Origin: Gnetum montanum
Lineage: Eukaryota > Streptophyta > Gnetopsida > Gnetales > Gnetaceae
NCBI GenBank assembly: GCA_015680685.1
Contig: MNCI01011140.1
Span: 555,801 to 613,487, forward strand
DNA: 57,687 bases
Direction: 5' to 3'
Shown here: in pieces, positions 10,520-22,159 of the stretch
Layout of the letters: the number at the start of each line of letters is the position of its first letter
Numbering within the stretch: the stretch's first letter is position 1
The notes under the pieces: model-generated
Database searches by the model: none
What the model was told of the DNA's origin: nothing
What the model saw: only the letters and a program-made list of their open reading frames with translations
Program-made: the position numbers and the translations under genes

Positions 10520-12830
10520 TTTGATGTGACTACGCTGGGCTCCACTAGTGACTGCCCTGGTGAGCATAGTGAAACTAGGGTCTAGCATAGTTGACAGCAA
10601 TAGTTGATTTTCTAGGTTCATTGTGGCTAGTTTTTGGTTCCAAATGATCTATATGTCTAGAGCTATGGACTAGGATTGAAAATTCATGAATCTTGACTTT
10701 ATTTTCACCCTTTGGAAGTTGGAAATGATGCTAAAACTAGTGAGTAGGTTGGGACTACATTGGCCAGCATAGTTTGGGTCTACTCTAATGTAGTTCCATG
10801 AGAAAAATAAATTTCTAGGATTTTAGAGTTGCTACTAGTGTTCTGTCAGCTTCCTAGGCTAGTGAAGGGCTTTGCAAGATTTGAAATAGTCACTTGGAAG
10901 GAAAAATAGGCTTCAGAAAGTAGATTTTTGGTAACAAAACCTCATCACTATGCTAGCTAGCATAGTTGAGGATTTATCTAGTGTATGTGGGCCAAAATCT
11001 AGGTTTCTTAGGATTGAACAAGGATAAAATTTAACTAGGTTTAGGGTTTCAGGGTTCTAGGCTTCCAGTAACAAGTATGTTTATTTTTCTGAGTAATACC
11101 ATATCAGTCAAACCATCTTGGGGCATGAACTACATTGGGACTACACTGGACAACATTTTCATAGGTCTACCTTAGCATAGTCACATGGACTCTGGTATAT
11201 CCATGGTCATAACAAGGTGAAATTGTCATTGGGTAATTTCAATCATGGTGTTGGATGTCTTAAGTCAAATGTTTGGTCATTTAGAATGTCAAAATAGTAA
11301 TTGAATGAATTCCTAGCAATGACTATGCTAGGACTATGCTAGCCAACATAGTCATGGCCTATTGTAGTGTAGTCATATATAGAATTTGTCTTTTGATGGA
11401 TTTCTATAGTTAATTGACCATTCTCTTGGGTTCCTAGGGTTGTTGATGTTCCTAGCTAGGGTTTCAGCTTGAGATGGTTGATTTTGAAGTTTGCTTAGGC
11501 TTTGAAATGACCATTTCCTATTGTGACTAGGCTAGCTAGCATAGTTGATCATAGCCTTAGCATAGATGGAAAGAATTTGGTGTTTTTAGGATCAAAATAA
11601 ATTGGATCTATAGCTAGGTAAGACCAACCAAGCTTCTAGGTTTTCAAGTTAGGTTTTGGATTGTTTTGAGCATTAAACTATTGGTCAAAGCCTCTAAGAA
11701 CTATGACTACATTGGGACTACGCTGGCTAGCATAGTCCCAAGCCTCCTCAGTGAAATCAAAAAATTATTTTTGGTACACATTCTATGGTTAATTAACTGT
11801 GTTTTCGAGTTCTAAGATCACTAGTGTTGAAAACTATGGTTTTAGGCCTTAAATTGTTAATTTTGATGATTTTTTTATGTCAAAATGGACATACACCATT
11901 GGACTACACCGGGCAGCATAGTCACAATGTGGATGTGATGTGTAAGTTGAGTTTTGGCCATTTTTGACTAACATTACAAGGTTTAGAGATATCTGGGCTC
12001 TCCATCAATGTTTTGGGGTTGACTAGTTATACTGAGAAGTCAATGTGGCATGTCCTTAGCTTGCTTTGGTGTTTGCAAATGTGGAGTATGTTGGGACTAT
12101 GCTAGCCAATGTAGCCCTAAGCCTCCCTAGTGTGTTCCTAATGTGAAAATCGATTTTGATCTTCTTCTATTTCACATTGAAGTTAAACTATGGCAATCTA
12201 GAGGTTATTTCTTAGTTTTAGTAATCCACCTTAATCCAACTATGCTGGCTAGCATAGTTAGGATCATCCCCAATGTAGTCTAAAGTGTTAAATGGAATTT
12301 GACTTGTTTTGAATGAGTTATTTACTATTTTAAGGTTACCAGAGATTCTAGGATGAAGTTGATGCCAAAATATGTTAGTTTGAAGGCTATTTTAGGTATT
12401 TAATGTTCATTTATTACTCAAATACACTAGGACTACCTTCACCAACATCATTGAGGCCTCCCCCAATGTAGTCCATGTAAGAAAATTGGATCTTGATGGT
12501 TTTTTAATAGGTTTCATGTAATTTCATAATTGCAAAAATGTTATGATAAGGGTTTTCTAACTGGAGTTGAAATTCCAAAGTTGATTGGGAGTTTAGTTAA
12601 TGCTTGGGGACACCATCCTATTAGTGACTACACTTGCCAACGTAGTTAGGTTGCTAGTAAGCATAGTTGACATAAATGGTAGGTTTTTATATGGGGTTTT
12701 GGTTACCTCATTACCTAGTTTTCATTAATGTCAACACCTAGTTTCTTTTTTTGGGCATAAGGTTTCATGACATGGATGGAAAATTTTGGGATTTTTTTTG
12801 GTAGTAATTGATTTTTTGGAATTAATTCTA
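10520..12830. repeat. Diverged tandem array, about 190-bp period, palindromic unit heads
   Basis: About twelve unit heads of the form ggactayRctRgcYagcatag occur near 10528, 10759, 10950, 11136, 11332, 11527, 11717, 11902, 12092, 12245, 12432 and 12630. The spacing is mostly 185-200 bp (extremes about 155 and 230). A second shared box, like cccaatgtagtcc, often follows 25-45 bp later. The head is close to a perfect palindrome, and at 10947-10966 it is exact: ACTATGCTAGCTAGCATAGT. The rest of each unit is only weakly conserved, so the array is old. Related words also occur in the E4 LTRs. Confidence 0.7.
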
Positions 12831-13288
12831 GTCTTCTAGATGCTTGAACCCCAACGTAGTCATCATAGGAAGTTGATAATCCAAGTGTATTAGGATTTCC
12901 ATTAGCTTACTACCTAGGAGCCTAGTGGGGTCGACCTAAATTTTGTGTTTTTTTCATGCATCAATTTCCCACTCACCTAGTGTAGTCCTACTTAACAATT
13001 ATGATCCTTAAGTTTAGTGAGACTTAGGTGGACTTTTTGGAGAAACTAGGGGTTTGAAATGGGTGCATAATTTTGGAAGCATTTTTCAAGAAACAATTTA
13101 CACAAATCATTCCCTCCTATCCACTTCCAAGATTTAGCACCTTATATCAAATCATTGCATCCATCCTAGCTTCTATAGCCCCTATTGTCTACATAGTCAC
13201 AAGCTTTCTTCACCAAGAGGCTAGCATAGTTGTTGTAGAAGGCTTCAAAAGCTCCAAGATCTTGGTTGTTGATGCATCAATTGCCATC
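12831..13288 (+). other. Region ahead of the antisense frame
   Basis: This follows the tandem array. From about 13100 it is C-rich and untypical of the flanking AT-rich sequence. An open stretch runs into the frame at 13289 but has no ATG before that point. It could be a 5' leader; no promoter element can be named. Confidence 0.3.
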
Positions 13289-14960
13289 ATGTCCAAGAGA
13301 AAGGCTACCAGTACTAAGAACCTAGTCCTAGAAGAGGTGGATGCTACTAATTAAACCCTCTCTATTCTCCCATGACCTATAATTACTAAGCACTCCACCA
13401 CCATGACCACCAGGTACATAAGTTCTAGCCCTTTTGTGTGAAATTTCCTTTGAGACCTAGGCATTTTTGGTTGTAGGGTTTTTTGTGTTGGTTTTTTTTG
13501 AATTTTGTAAAAATACTACATTATATCTAGGATATTTTTATGGGTTTTTGGTATTTCTTAGTTTTTTGGATTGGTCTACATTGAATTAAAAATTATTTAT
13601 GCTATTTCTAGGCATTTTCATCTATTTTGGGGCAAAATTCAATACCACATTTGTATTTTTTCATGTTTAAATAGTTTATAATTTTTCTGTTTTTGTAGCC
13701 ACAAGGTTGTAGTTCTATGTTTAATGGTCAAATGGATTTTTGAACCATTGATTTATAGTTAGTTCTCTATGAATTTTTGCATAAGACAATGGACAGTAGG
13801 TTTTTAGTTTTGGTTGTTTTTTCATGTTACTTTGGTATTTTTATGTAAAACATGGTTATGAATTTTTTTGGTTTTAAGATTCTAGGTTTTTAGAATTTTG
13901 TTTAAGGATTCCAATAGCTATGGAATCACTAAATTTTTGTGTGTAGTTAATTTTTGATGAATTTTTATTTTCTAAACTCACACAAAGTTTTATTCTGTTT
14001 TTATAGTTTAATTCATGTTAGTTTAGCATTATTTTCTGCAAACATGGCTTGGAAGTTTTAGGGTTTATAGTTTTGGATTTCTATATTTTTGTTTATTATT
14101 CTAACAGCTATGGAATCATTGAATTTGGTTGCACGGTTGATTTTTAGTGAACTTTTTAGTAAAATGATGTCAAAGTGTTGTTTTTTTGGTCATTACGATT
14201 TATCCCTATGAAGATGGACAATGCTGGTACTTTAGAAACTTTTTCAGCCAACGTCCTAGGGTTCTATGGATACTCTAAGGTGTTATGAAGGATTTGGAAG
14301 TGGTTCATCTATGTTAAAAAATTTTTTGATATTTTTTCTTAGTCATCTACTGTAACCATTTTCTATAGTTTTTGTGTTGTTTGTGTAATTTTGGATTGAA
14401 TGTTATTCAAGATTTTGGTTGTGTCTGAAAAATATTTGTAATCTTGAAACTTCAACATAGATGTCAAATCCTATTAAATTTTGTGCCTACACAATTTCCA
14501 ACCTTGGGAAAAAGTTTTATCTCTAATTTATAATTTTTAGTCAACTATGAACTACCTTGTACAGTTGCAATGTTGGCCATGAAAACTACAAGCCTCCTTG
14601 TCTATACAGGCATAATTGGTATTGTTGGTGTGTTCTTACAGTTGTGTTTAAAGGTTTAAAAAGCTTTTTACATGTTGTATTTTTAGTTTTTAATAGTCAT
14701 TTGAATTTTTATAAAATTTTAACTATCCCTCCTAGAGTTTTTACTATGGCTAATTACAATATTAACTAGGGTGCCTAGTAAAATTTTACAAAATTCAATT
14801 TGGGATTTGTAACTATTATTGATTACTAATTGAAATTTTTTCATTGTGATATAGTGATGCCAACAACCCCAGTGATGAAGATAGAGGTGCTTCTCAACCC
14901 TCCTCTAGTAGCCCCTTAGTACCATCTATTAGTCATTGTTGTCTTTGGTCATCTCATTTG
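13289..14960 (+). CDS. Possible spliced small gene, antisense to E4
   Basis: An ATG at 13289 opens MSKRKATSTKNLVLEEVDATN, a basic start followed by an acidic stretch. It then meets TAA (ex-CAA) and TGA (ex-CGA) and continues in frame to CCAG. A good plant donor, CAG|GTACAT, lies at 13413/13414, and an acceptor, GATATAG, ends at 14854. The 1.4 kb between is T-rich, as plant introns are. Joining the two sides keeps the frame and gives NNPSDEDRGASQPSSSSP, an acidic, serine-rich tail. Some Tat-type elements carry an extra antisense frame, usually elsewhere in the element. No family is recognised, and it may equally be a captured host fragment. It is interrupted, so it is probably dead in this copy. 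Confidence 0.35.
13690..14200. repeat. AT-rich repeat inside the putative intron
   Basis: The words agctatggaatcactaaattt (near 13917) and agctatggaatcattgaattt (near 14107) lie about 190 bp apart, with similar sequence before each, such as catggttatgaa and catggcttggaa. A weaker earlier unit starts near 13720. The period equals that of the array at 10.5-12.8 kb, but the sequences differ. Confidence 0.45.
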
Positions 14961-15291
14961 TTATGTTGATGTTTTCCATTATGATGTATTGGCTAGTGTT
15001 AGCCATTTGATTAATTGATGGAAAATTTATTATTTAATTTATTGTTTAGACATTTTTCACACTATGTGAAAAATATTTAGACTATTATTATTTTAATTTT
15101 TAATTTCTCCTATATGTTTTAATGTTAGTTAAATATGTAAAATGGCCATAACATAAACTAGGTTGTAAATGATTATAGAAAATTTATGAGTTTTAGGCCA
15201 TGGTGGACAATAGTTTCCTAGTTTTAGGCCTTAATGGGTCATATTGCTAGTTTAAGGCCTTGGTGAGCCATAGGATATTACCCATACTTAC
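14961..15291. other. E4 spacer, right edge
   Basis: This is AT-rich sequence with no gene. Near 15219-15270 it carries the ttttaggccttaa and tttaaggccttggtgagcca words that also mark the left end of the spacer. The protease frame begins directly after it. Confidence 0.5.
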
Positions 15292-16300
15292 CTATAAAGT
15301 ATGGTATAGCGTCAAAATGGCATATAGGGATAAAACAAACCATGAAATATGGTACACGGTTGCATAGGTGAAAAAGATTTCACTAGCAAGAGAAGAGATA
15401 ATATATCTAAAATGCATGTGTTTCTTGACCTTTGATACATCAAAGAGCTTCCTTTGCATGATTGCACTCTCATGATGTTGCTTGTTTGATATGGCAATTG
15501 GTAGGTATTTTTGTTGACCGCTCAATGTTGGAGGTTTGGTGATTTTAACCCCATTATTGTTATTATCATTAGTTTCGCTCTTGGTACTAGCTGCAATTTG
15601 AATTTTGGAAATCTCCTCTTGAAACTCCACCTCTAAGCCTTGGTTGATGTTAACATAGTTAACTGAATATACTGACACATTATCTCCACGAATGATAATT
15701 TTTCCTCCCTCATAGGAAAGTTGAATATCTTGATGTATAGGGCATGAGATTTCACAAAGCTTAGCTAACCATGGCCTTCCTAACATTAGGTTGAAGCTAG
15801 GTGTCTCCTCAACCATTAGGAAGTTGATAGATGTAGGAAATTGCTTACTAGCCATGAAATCTAGGGAGATGGAAACTTGGACTACTACTTGTAAGCCATT
15901 AAATGACTTGACTGTTGAGGTAGTGGTTGCTTGGATATTCTAGGTTAAGCCTAGCTTGTTAACAATGGAACATGGTATCATGTTAGTTACTTCCCCATCA
16001 TCTACATAAACACAATGAACTTTGTATCTTTCAACATGTATAGTAATGAGGAGAGGAGCAAATACCACTTCTCCATTTCAAGAATCAATTATCACCTCAG
16101 TATCACAAAAGTTAAGTGTGGATTGATGTCCATTTTCCCTAAGTGAGCTTTTCTCAATGATAGAGTGGATTGATTCTTTATTGGTGGACATGTCTCTACT
16201 CATAGGAATAGAGGTTAATACCTGAGTTGGTGCATCTCTATGGGTAGGAGAAGTAATGACTAGATCATACAGGTTTGATGATGTGTTCTTTTGTTTCAAT
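15292..16300 (-). pseudogene. E4 aspartic protease, decayed
   Basis: Retropepsin would cut the element polyprotein. Reading right to left, NTSSNLYDLVITSPTHRDA (near 16230-16290) matches the same lead-in in E3. The active-site region reads YVDDG (about 15993-16007), followed by SIVNKLGL, and the C-terminal part reads FNLMLGRPWLAKL (about 15765-15805), then IIIRGDNV. The active-site triplet is Asp-Asp-Gly, where most retropepsins have Asp-Thr/Ser-Gly. E3 has the same triplet, so it is ancestral and not damage. The end of the frame, after the GDN motif, is the least damaged stretch of E4. RT does not follow directly; the 5.7-kb spacer intervenes. Confidence 0.7.
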
Positions 16301-16900
16301 GATTGCTTGGCTTATTTCATTGTTGTTAGGAAGTTCTTTTTCTTGGCTTATGATGTTTCAAACTTAGTAGTTTTAACCTCTTCCATCCTTCCTAGAGTTT
16401 GTGGCTTAGGTTTTGATGTATGTGCCTTGGGCCCCTTGTCCATGGATATAGTTGATCTTAATGTAGGTTGTTTCAAAGCCATTTGTCATTAGTTACCTTT
16501 AGTGGACTTCGTTGTTGGTTTGGTGACAAGTTGATTTTATCACTATTGTGATGATGGTTTCTTGCTAACCTCTGACTTTTGGACCACTATAGGTGGGCTT
16601 TGATCATAAATTGTTATATGCTTACTTGTTGAAGGTGAAGGGACCTAGATAACAAATGGTTCCCTAGGCTTTTGAGGACTGGTAACCCATGGTCTTGGTT
16701 GTGAAGTTGAGGCCACTAAAGGTCGAACATGTATGATGAAAGGCCTCTTAGGGGCTAGAGGAGATGGTACTTGTATAACGAAGGGATCTTTAGACTTTTT
16801 GTTTTAGGGCTATGATCGTGCTTCGATGACAAGTGGTTCCCTAGGAAGATTAGATCATTTGGTTTCTATGAATGAGGCTAGGGGGTTAGAGTTATTGTTG
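16301..16900 (-). other. E4 gag-protease linker
   Basis: This links the gag C-terminus to the protease. Minus-strand translation gives proline- and lysine-rich fragments broken by stops. The E3 counterpart at 40.4-41.1 kb has similar phrases (PFVIHVPPRK, RPLVI-like repeats), so this is probably a disordered linker of the polyprotein. Confidence 0.45.
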
Positions 16901-18845
16901 GCCATTGGAGAGTTGGGCTTATTCCATAGTCTATTATCTTCTGGAGGTCATCCTTCAATGGTAGGCAAAAAGTAGTGTCATGATCAACCATTGGATGATA
17001 ATGATAGTACCTATCTAATCTAAACTATTTTGGTAGTTTTGGATTGTATTTAGTAGTTATCATTGGGTCTCTAGCTATGTCACAAAGATGATCATGCCTC
17101 TTACAAGCTTCTTTAGACAAGTTCCTATGTTGTATATGGTTGTCTTTTAGCAACTATTCTAGAAACTCAAAGGGCTTCATGGGAAACCAGTACTTAGACC
17201 TATACTTCCATCTAAAATTTGATTAGAGTTGATTTGGAGCATAGGAAGTGGATGGTTGTGATGAGTCTTGGCATTTTTTGCATGGTGGTGATCCCCACCT
17301 TTCCACTTAGTTTGAATCTTTTGTTACTATAGCCATGGTTGCATGTTCTTGTCTAGTTTTATTGCTATCCCTCCTTGTGTTTTGGTTTTTATAGGCCACA
17401 TAGGTTAGATTTTTTCTTGCCTCAAATACCTTTTCAATGTTCTTAATTTTTGAGAAGGCTTGGCTTACTGATCGAGGCTCTAGGTAGTAGAGACTTGACT
17501 TAATGAAGTCATTTAGTTCTCCGTTGTAGATTTCCAAGAGATGAGTTTTAGCAATAGGCTTTTGAATCTCATTTAAGTGTTGAGTTCCACCTTTGAATGA
17601 ACCTTTTAATTGGTTCAAGTGGCCTCTACTTCACCTTTATTAGTTGATCCAAGATGGCATCTAGCTTTAAGTTGTATTTGAAGTAGTTGATAAATTGGCC
17701 TATTAAGTTTTCAAGGGAGGAGATCGAACTCCTAGGCAAGATTTCATATCAATCTAGAGCCTTTTCTTTGAGGGACATGGGAAAATTCCATAGTATTATA
17801 TGAGGCCAAGCTTGTAAAAAAGGCACTCTGACTGGAAGTTGACTAGGTATGTATTGGAATCCCATTTACCATTGTAATGGATGAACTTTGGTATGGGCAT
17901 GCCCATAGGTAAGGTTTTTTGAGGCACCATATGGCTTACAAGATCATCCTAATAAAAGTTTAGAACCTTGACCATCTGAGTTTTGCTAGCCTTGAGTTTT
18001 CACAACTCTTTCATAAGGTCTTGGATCATTTGGAAGGCTTGATCCAAGCCTTGGGGCATCCTCGTGGACTGTGGTGCTTGTGTTGATGGTTGGTGAGGAA
18101 GTTGAGAGGTCTAAGGTTGGGCAATTAGTATTAACATAGAAAGGAGTGGTTGGGTGACCACTACTAAAGGTGGATTAAATAGGAAGAAAGAGGTTTATGT
18201 TGGGACATGTGGTACGATGGAAGCAAAGGGAGTATGAGAGGCTTGTGTTTCTTGGGGTCCTATTGGTATGACAAAGGAAGATAGTGAGGTAGACATCACC
18301 TAGGTTGTGTGGACGGAGTAAGGTTGTGTGGCAAAGGATATCATTGAGAACAAGGAGGTAGATTGAGATATGTGGTGTGTAGCAATGATGGGTGTAGACC
18401 TAAGCATAGTAGGATGAATAGGGGGAAGAGAAGATTGGGGAACTTGTCCCATAGATGAGGCAATGGAGGTTGAATTAGGAGTAGTAGTTTAGGAAGACAA
18501 TTGTTAAAAAATGCTTCCAATAAAATTATCAAGCTCTAGTTTCACATCAAGATCATCTTGTTCTTCTCTGTGACCTTCTAATCTAATCTCCTCACTAAAC
18601 TCATCAACCTCTATGAGTTGTATGAGTGCATAAAAGTTAGTGAGGGGAATTTTCTCATAAGGTGATAGAATGTATTCTTTTCCGTCCTAGTGTATAATTT
18701 TGATCTGATGCTTAGCTTCAAATTTAAAGCATGGTATTAGATGTCTAGCTTGTATCTTGGCACCTAGGAAGTTGTAGAACTCCTCATTGATAACCTAAAA
18801 ATCCAAGTTTTTTCTTCTTTGTCTAAGTGATCACCTTTGTTTAAT
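16901..18845 (-). pseudogene. E4 Gag, decayed
   Basis: A gag core is readable from about 17870 down to 17330: PFLQAWPHIILWNFPMSL-like text, KALDWYEILPRSSISSLEN (W from a stop), FKYNLKLDAILDQLIKVK, then AKTHLLEIYNGELNDFIKSS. Each part lines up with E3 gag (for example SLTSKALDWYRMLPKASIS there). A zinc-binding patch typical of Tat-type gag, YYHYHPMVDHDTTFC, lies at 16965-17012, with its first cysteine changed to tyrosine. The N-terminal third (18.0-18.84 kb) includes an acidic stretch and a threonine- and serine-rich stretch. Stops, mainly TAG, break the frame throughout. Confidence 0.65.
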
Positions 18846-18859
18846 GATCATGGGATCTT

Positions 18860-19142
18860 TTGGATCATAGACATGAACTGCAGGTATGTTAGCTCACATA
18901 GTTTGGTTAGCTTTTCAAAGTCCAGCTTAGTTCCTGCAGTTCATGTCTAACCAAACTATGGTTAGCTCACATAGTTTGGATCATAGACATGAACTGCAAG
19001 ATCCTGCAAGATCTTTTGCATACATACCTGGAGGCCATGTATGCAAGATCTAGTGGTAGAATGGTTGATCTATGAAAAGACATTAATTAGCACCAACCAA
19101 ACTATGTGAGCTAGCAGGAACTAAGCTGGACTTTGAAAAGCT
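18860..19142. repeat. Dense cluster of direct and inverted repeats
   Basis: A 50-bp arm at 18888-18937 returns inverted and nearly perfect at 19094-19142. A block around 18860-18882 (ggatcatagacatgaactgc) recurs directly at 18976-18998 and inverted at 18935-18947. gttagctcacatagtttgg occurs at 18888-18906 and 18961-18979. A separate hairpin pairs ttgcatacat (about 19016-19025) with atgtatgcaa (about 19036-19045), extended by agatct on both sides. The copies are nearly identical although the surrounding element is very diverged, so the rearrangement is young or an assembly artefact. It lies where the E4 leader and priming site are expected. Confidence 0.8.
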
Positions 19143-22090
19143 AATCTAGGCTTTAAAAATTCTAGTAGTTGTTGGATAATTAAAAGAAAAATAAAACTAA
19201 AATTGCTATAGTTTTTATGTTGGGATTTAGAAAGTTCATCACCTATTGTGAAAATCTAAATATGAAAAAAGTATTTGTTTGTAGTATGTGGTGTTTTGGA
19301 AAGAAACATTAGTATTTTTTTTTTTTTGAAAATATGTTGGTGATAAAAATAGTAAATTTTTGGTTTGCTTATTTAAGGGATGTTGGTATAATTTCCTTTT
19401 ATGGAAACTATGCTAGGTATTATTATGCAACCAAGAAAAATGTTGGTTTTTAAAAGATACATTGGGTATCTTAAAAAGAAATTCTAAGGTTTTTGTGGTA
19501 ATTGAAAATGTAATTTGTCCACCACAACTACGCTAGGTAGTTTGAAAAAAGGGTAGGAAAGGTGGGATGTTTGATTTATTTAATTAATTAAACCAAAATT
19601 CCATCAAGTGGAATTACCCAAGGTGTAGTTGACTATAAATGGAAATAACTATTGAAATTGCTACTAGGGTGTAAATGAGGTATGACATACTAGGAAAATG
19701 ATGTTATAGATTAAAAGTTGGTAATACCAACTACACTAGTTTTTCCAGTGGTGTCTATGCTAGGGTGTGCATTAGACCACTATATTCTCTAGCCAACTAT
19801 GCTAAGGTAGGTGGTGGAAAATGGGTTTTCACTTTGGAAAATCCAACTTTGCACAAAGATTATGTATGTTGGTTTCAAGAAATGGAATATGAAAATTTTA
19901 AGTTTTTGAAGGACTACATTGAAGTCCTGGAGATGTCTATGCTAGCTCTACTATAGAATTTCATAGTAGTTATAGTTGGGTTTTTGATGCAAGTAGTCCT
20001 GGAGATGTCTACACTAGTCATCAAGTTCTAGATGTAGGTTTCAAAGGGCAAAAATCATAGGTCTTGATGTTGACTACATTAGGTTTTGAAGAGTCTAGAA
20101 ACTACTATGAAAATGCAATGGAAATCCAAATAAACCACCTCAACTATGTTGGGTATATTGGGTGGATATTGCAATACCAATGCTTGTTTTTGATGTCAAA
20201 ACTTGTACATTTCAAAGTTTAAGATGGCAAAAACTTGGTATTTTTTAAAAAATGGCTGAAATATGTTTTGCAAAAGGTTGAAGTGGGTTTTTAAAAATGT
20301 TGTAATAGGTTTTTGAATTGAGAATTTGGGTGGATGCCCTCCTAGCAGCATAAATTGTAGCACTTGTAAAATTTGGTTGCTAGAAAACCAAAAAATCCCA
20401 AGTGGCAATAGCCTAACATTGAATCCCAGGTGCCTCTACAAAAAATAGGATCCAAGGTATCTTAGATGATCTTGTTAATCACCCAGGAACTTACAAAGTG
20501 TAAATGGAAATGAAAATTGAAAATTTGAATGAAAATGAAATTAACACATAATTGAACTTTGAATAAAACCTACACAACAAATGAACTAAAAACTTTATTT
20601 AATGAAAGTGTAAAGTTCAAAGAGTATAGATGATGTGCTCAAAATAGAAGAAGCTGGTTTGAATGAAGCTTAAAGCCTATTGGAGCTACTAGGTCATGTT
20701 CTACAGTTGATCTCCATGGTCCAGGTACTTTTAAACTCTAATCTCTTACAACTCCTTGCTATTTCTTCATTCAAGTCTACAACTTTGATCACAAGTGGTG
20801 TTAATAGTGGTGTATACTTTTGTTCCAATGATACTATGCTAAGGGTCTCTAATGCTCAGTGTAGATACCAAATGGGATTCAAAAGTGGTCAAGGTTGCAA
20901 AATAAAACTATGGGTTGCAAAAATGCTCATTTGAGATTGCTCAAAATTGCTAAATTTTGAAACGTTAATATGGTGTTCAAGTTTGGGTTTTATAGGCTTT
21001 AGGTTACTAATTTTATGCTACAAATTACTACCATGATTGCTAACAAATTGATGTCTATTTGTAGGTGTAATGACTATGATTTCTAGTGTACTTGATCATT
21101 TCTAGTAAGTTTTGATGCATCAAGGTCATAAAAACCCATTCACATACTAAAAATAGTAAACTAACTTTTGTGACTACACTAACCTTCATCTCAAATACAC
21201 TTAGATATTTTAGAATCTACTAAAATCATGATGACTATGCTAGCCAAATTACATCTACTAGAAATCCATAATGACTACTCTACCCATGTTGTCACCACTA
21301 GAAAATGTTATGACTATGTTGGCCATTGCTAGAAAAATGAAAACCCCAACAACACGAATGTTGGTCTTGTAGCTACACTAAGCTTTGTGGTGACTATGCT
21401 ACGTGTTGTTGAAAAAATGAAAACCCAACACCATATACACTAGGGGGTTAGATGATTTTAGCATAGTTGAGGCTATAGCTCTACAAAACCTATGAAAATG
21501 CTAAATTTGGCAATTCCCAATGCATTTTTAGCTTTCCCAAGCCCATATATAGAAATAATAAAAGTTTTTCCACTTGGTAAGTAAGGTAGTAACAACTTAT
21601 CAGGAATTTTTAGTTCTTAAAAGTTAAAATATGCAAGATTGTAGCTCATGAACCACTAACCTTACATTTACAATGAAATCTTGCCTCAAGTTGAATGGTG
21701 AAGGTTACAGGTTACAACATGTGTTTTCTTGGTGCTATTTCAAGCATGTGAACTACTAGCATTTTTTACCTTTTGGGCTTGGAATTATAGCATATTTGGG
21801 ACTTTTTGCCACCCAAAATTGTACTGTATGGATTGCCAATGTGTGAGACTTTTTCTGCAACATTTGGTGGCATATTTAGCTTTTAGGTTCTTATATGCTA
21901 GCCTAATAAAATTCAAAGCTTATGAGCTATGAACTTTATTTTACATGAAAAATAGGTCCAACATTTCTGTCAAAATAAGGCCACATGGTAGAATTTTGAT
22001 GGGAAAACAAGGAAATTAGTTCTATCTTTGAATCCCTATCAAATTACAATGCATATTTTGGTCACCACCCTTCTTGTGCACAACATGAAT
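19143..22090 (-). repeat. E4 right LTR region (5' LTR in element sense)
   Basis: The block at 20.84-21.74 kb matches 4.89-5.84 kb, which identifies the region as the second LTR. The part at 19.14-20.84 kb has no partner in the window because the matching part of the left LTR lies beyond E5. Words such as actatgctagg and gactacattagg recur near 19405, 19527, 19730, 19795, 19938, 20006 and 20072. Near 22075-22110 a second copy of the acaacatg...tttcaag motif seen at 21716-21744 suggests an internal duplication. No coding signal is seen. Exact ends are not resolved. Confidence 0.5.
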
Positions 22091-22159
22091 TTTCTTGAGA
22101 TGTTTCAAGTATAAAAGAGGGTAATACCTATCCAATGATACATTAAGGAATTATGTGTA

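Larger units (their letters stand above)
4700..22090 (-). mobile_element. E4: decayed Ty3/gypsy (probable Tat-type) element
   Basis: On the minus strand the order is LTR (about 22.1-19.1 kb), gag (18.8-16.9 kb), protease (16.3-15.3 kb), a 5.7-kb non-pol spacer, RT-RNase H (9.1-8.1 kb), a second RNase H (7.9-7.5 kb), integrase (7.2-5.95 kb), then the other LTR (5.86-4.7 kb, cut by E5). RT-RNase H-second RNase H-integrase is the order known for the Tat lineage. Every domain carries stops and shifts, so the copy is dead. The outer part of the left LTR must lie beyond E5, outside the window. Exact ends, priming site and target duplication could not be found. Confidence 0.7.

Noticed and set aside
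10520-12830. Coding exons in the 190-bp array
   Set aside because: No frame is kept from unit to unit, and stops are abundant on both strands.
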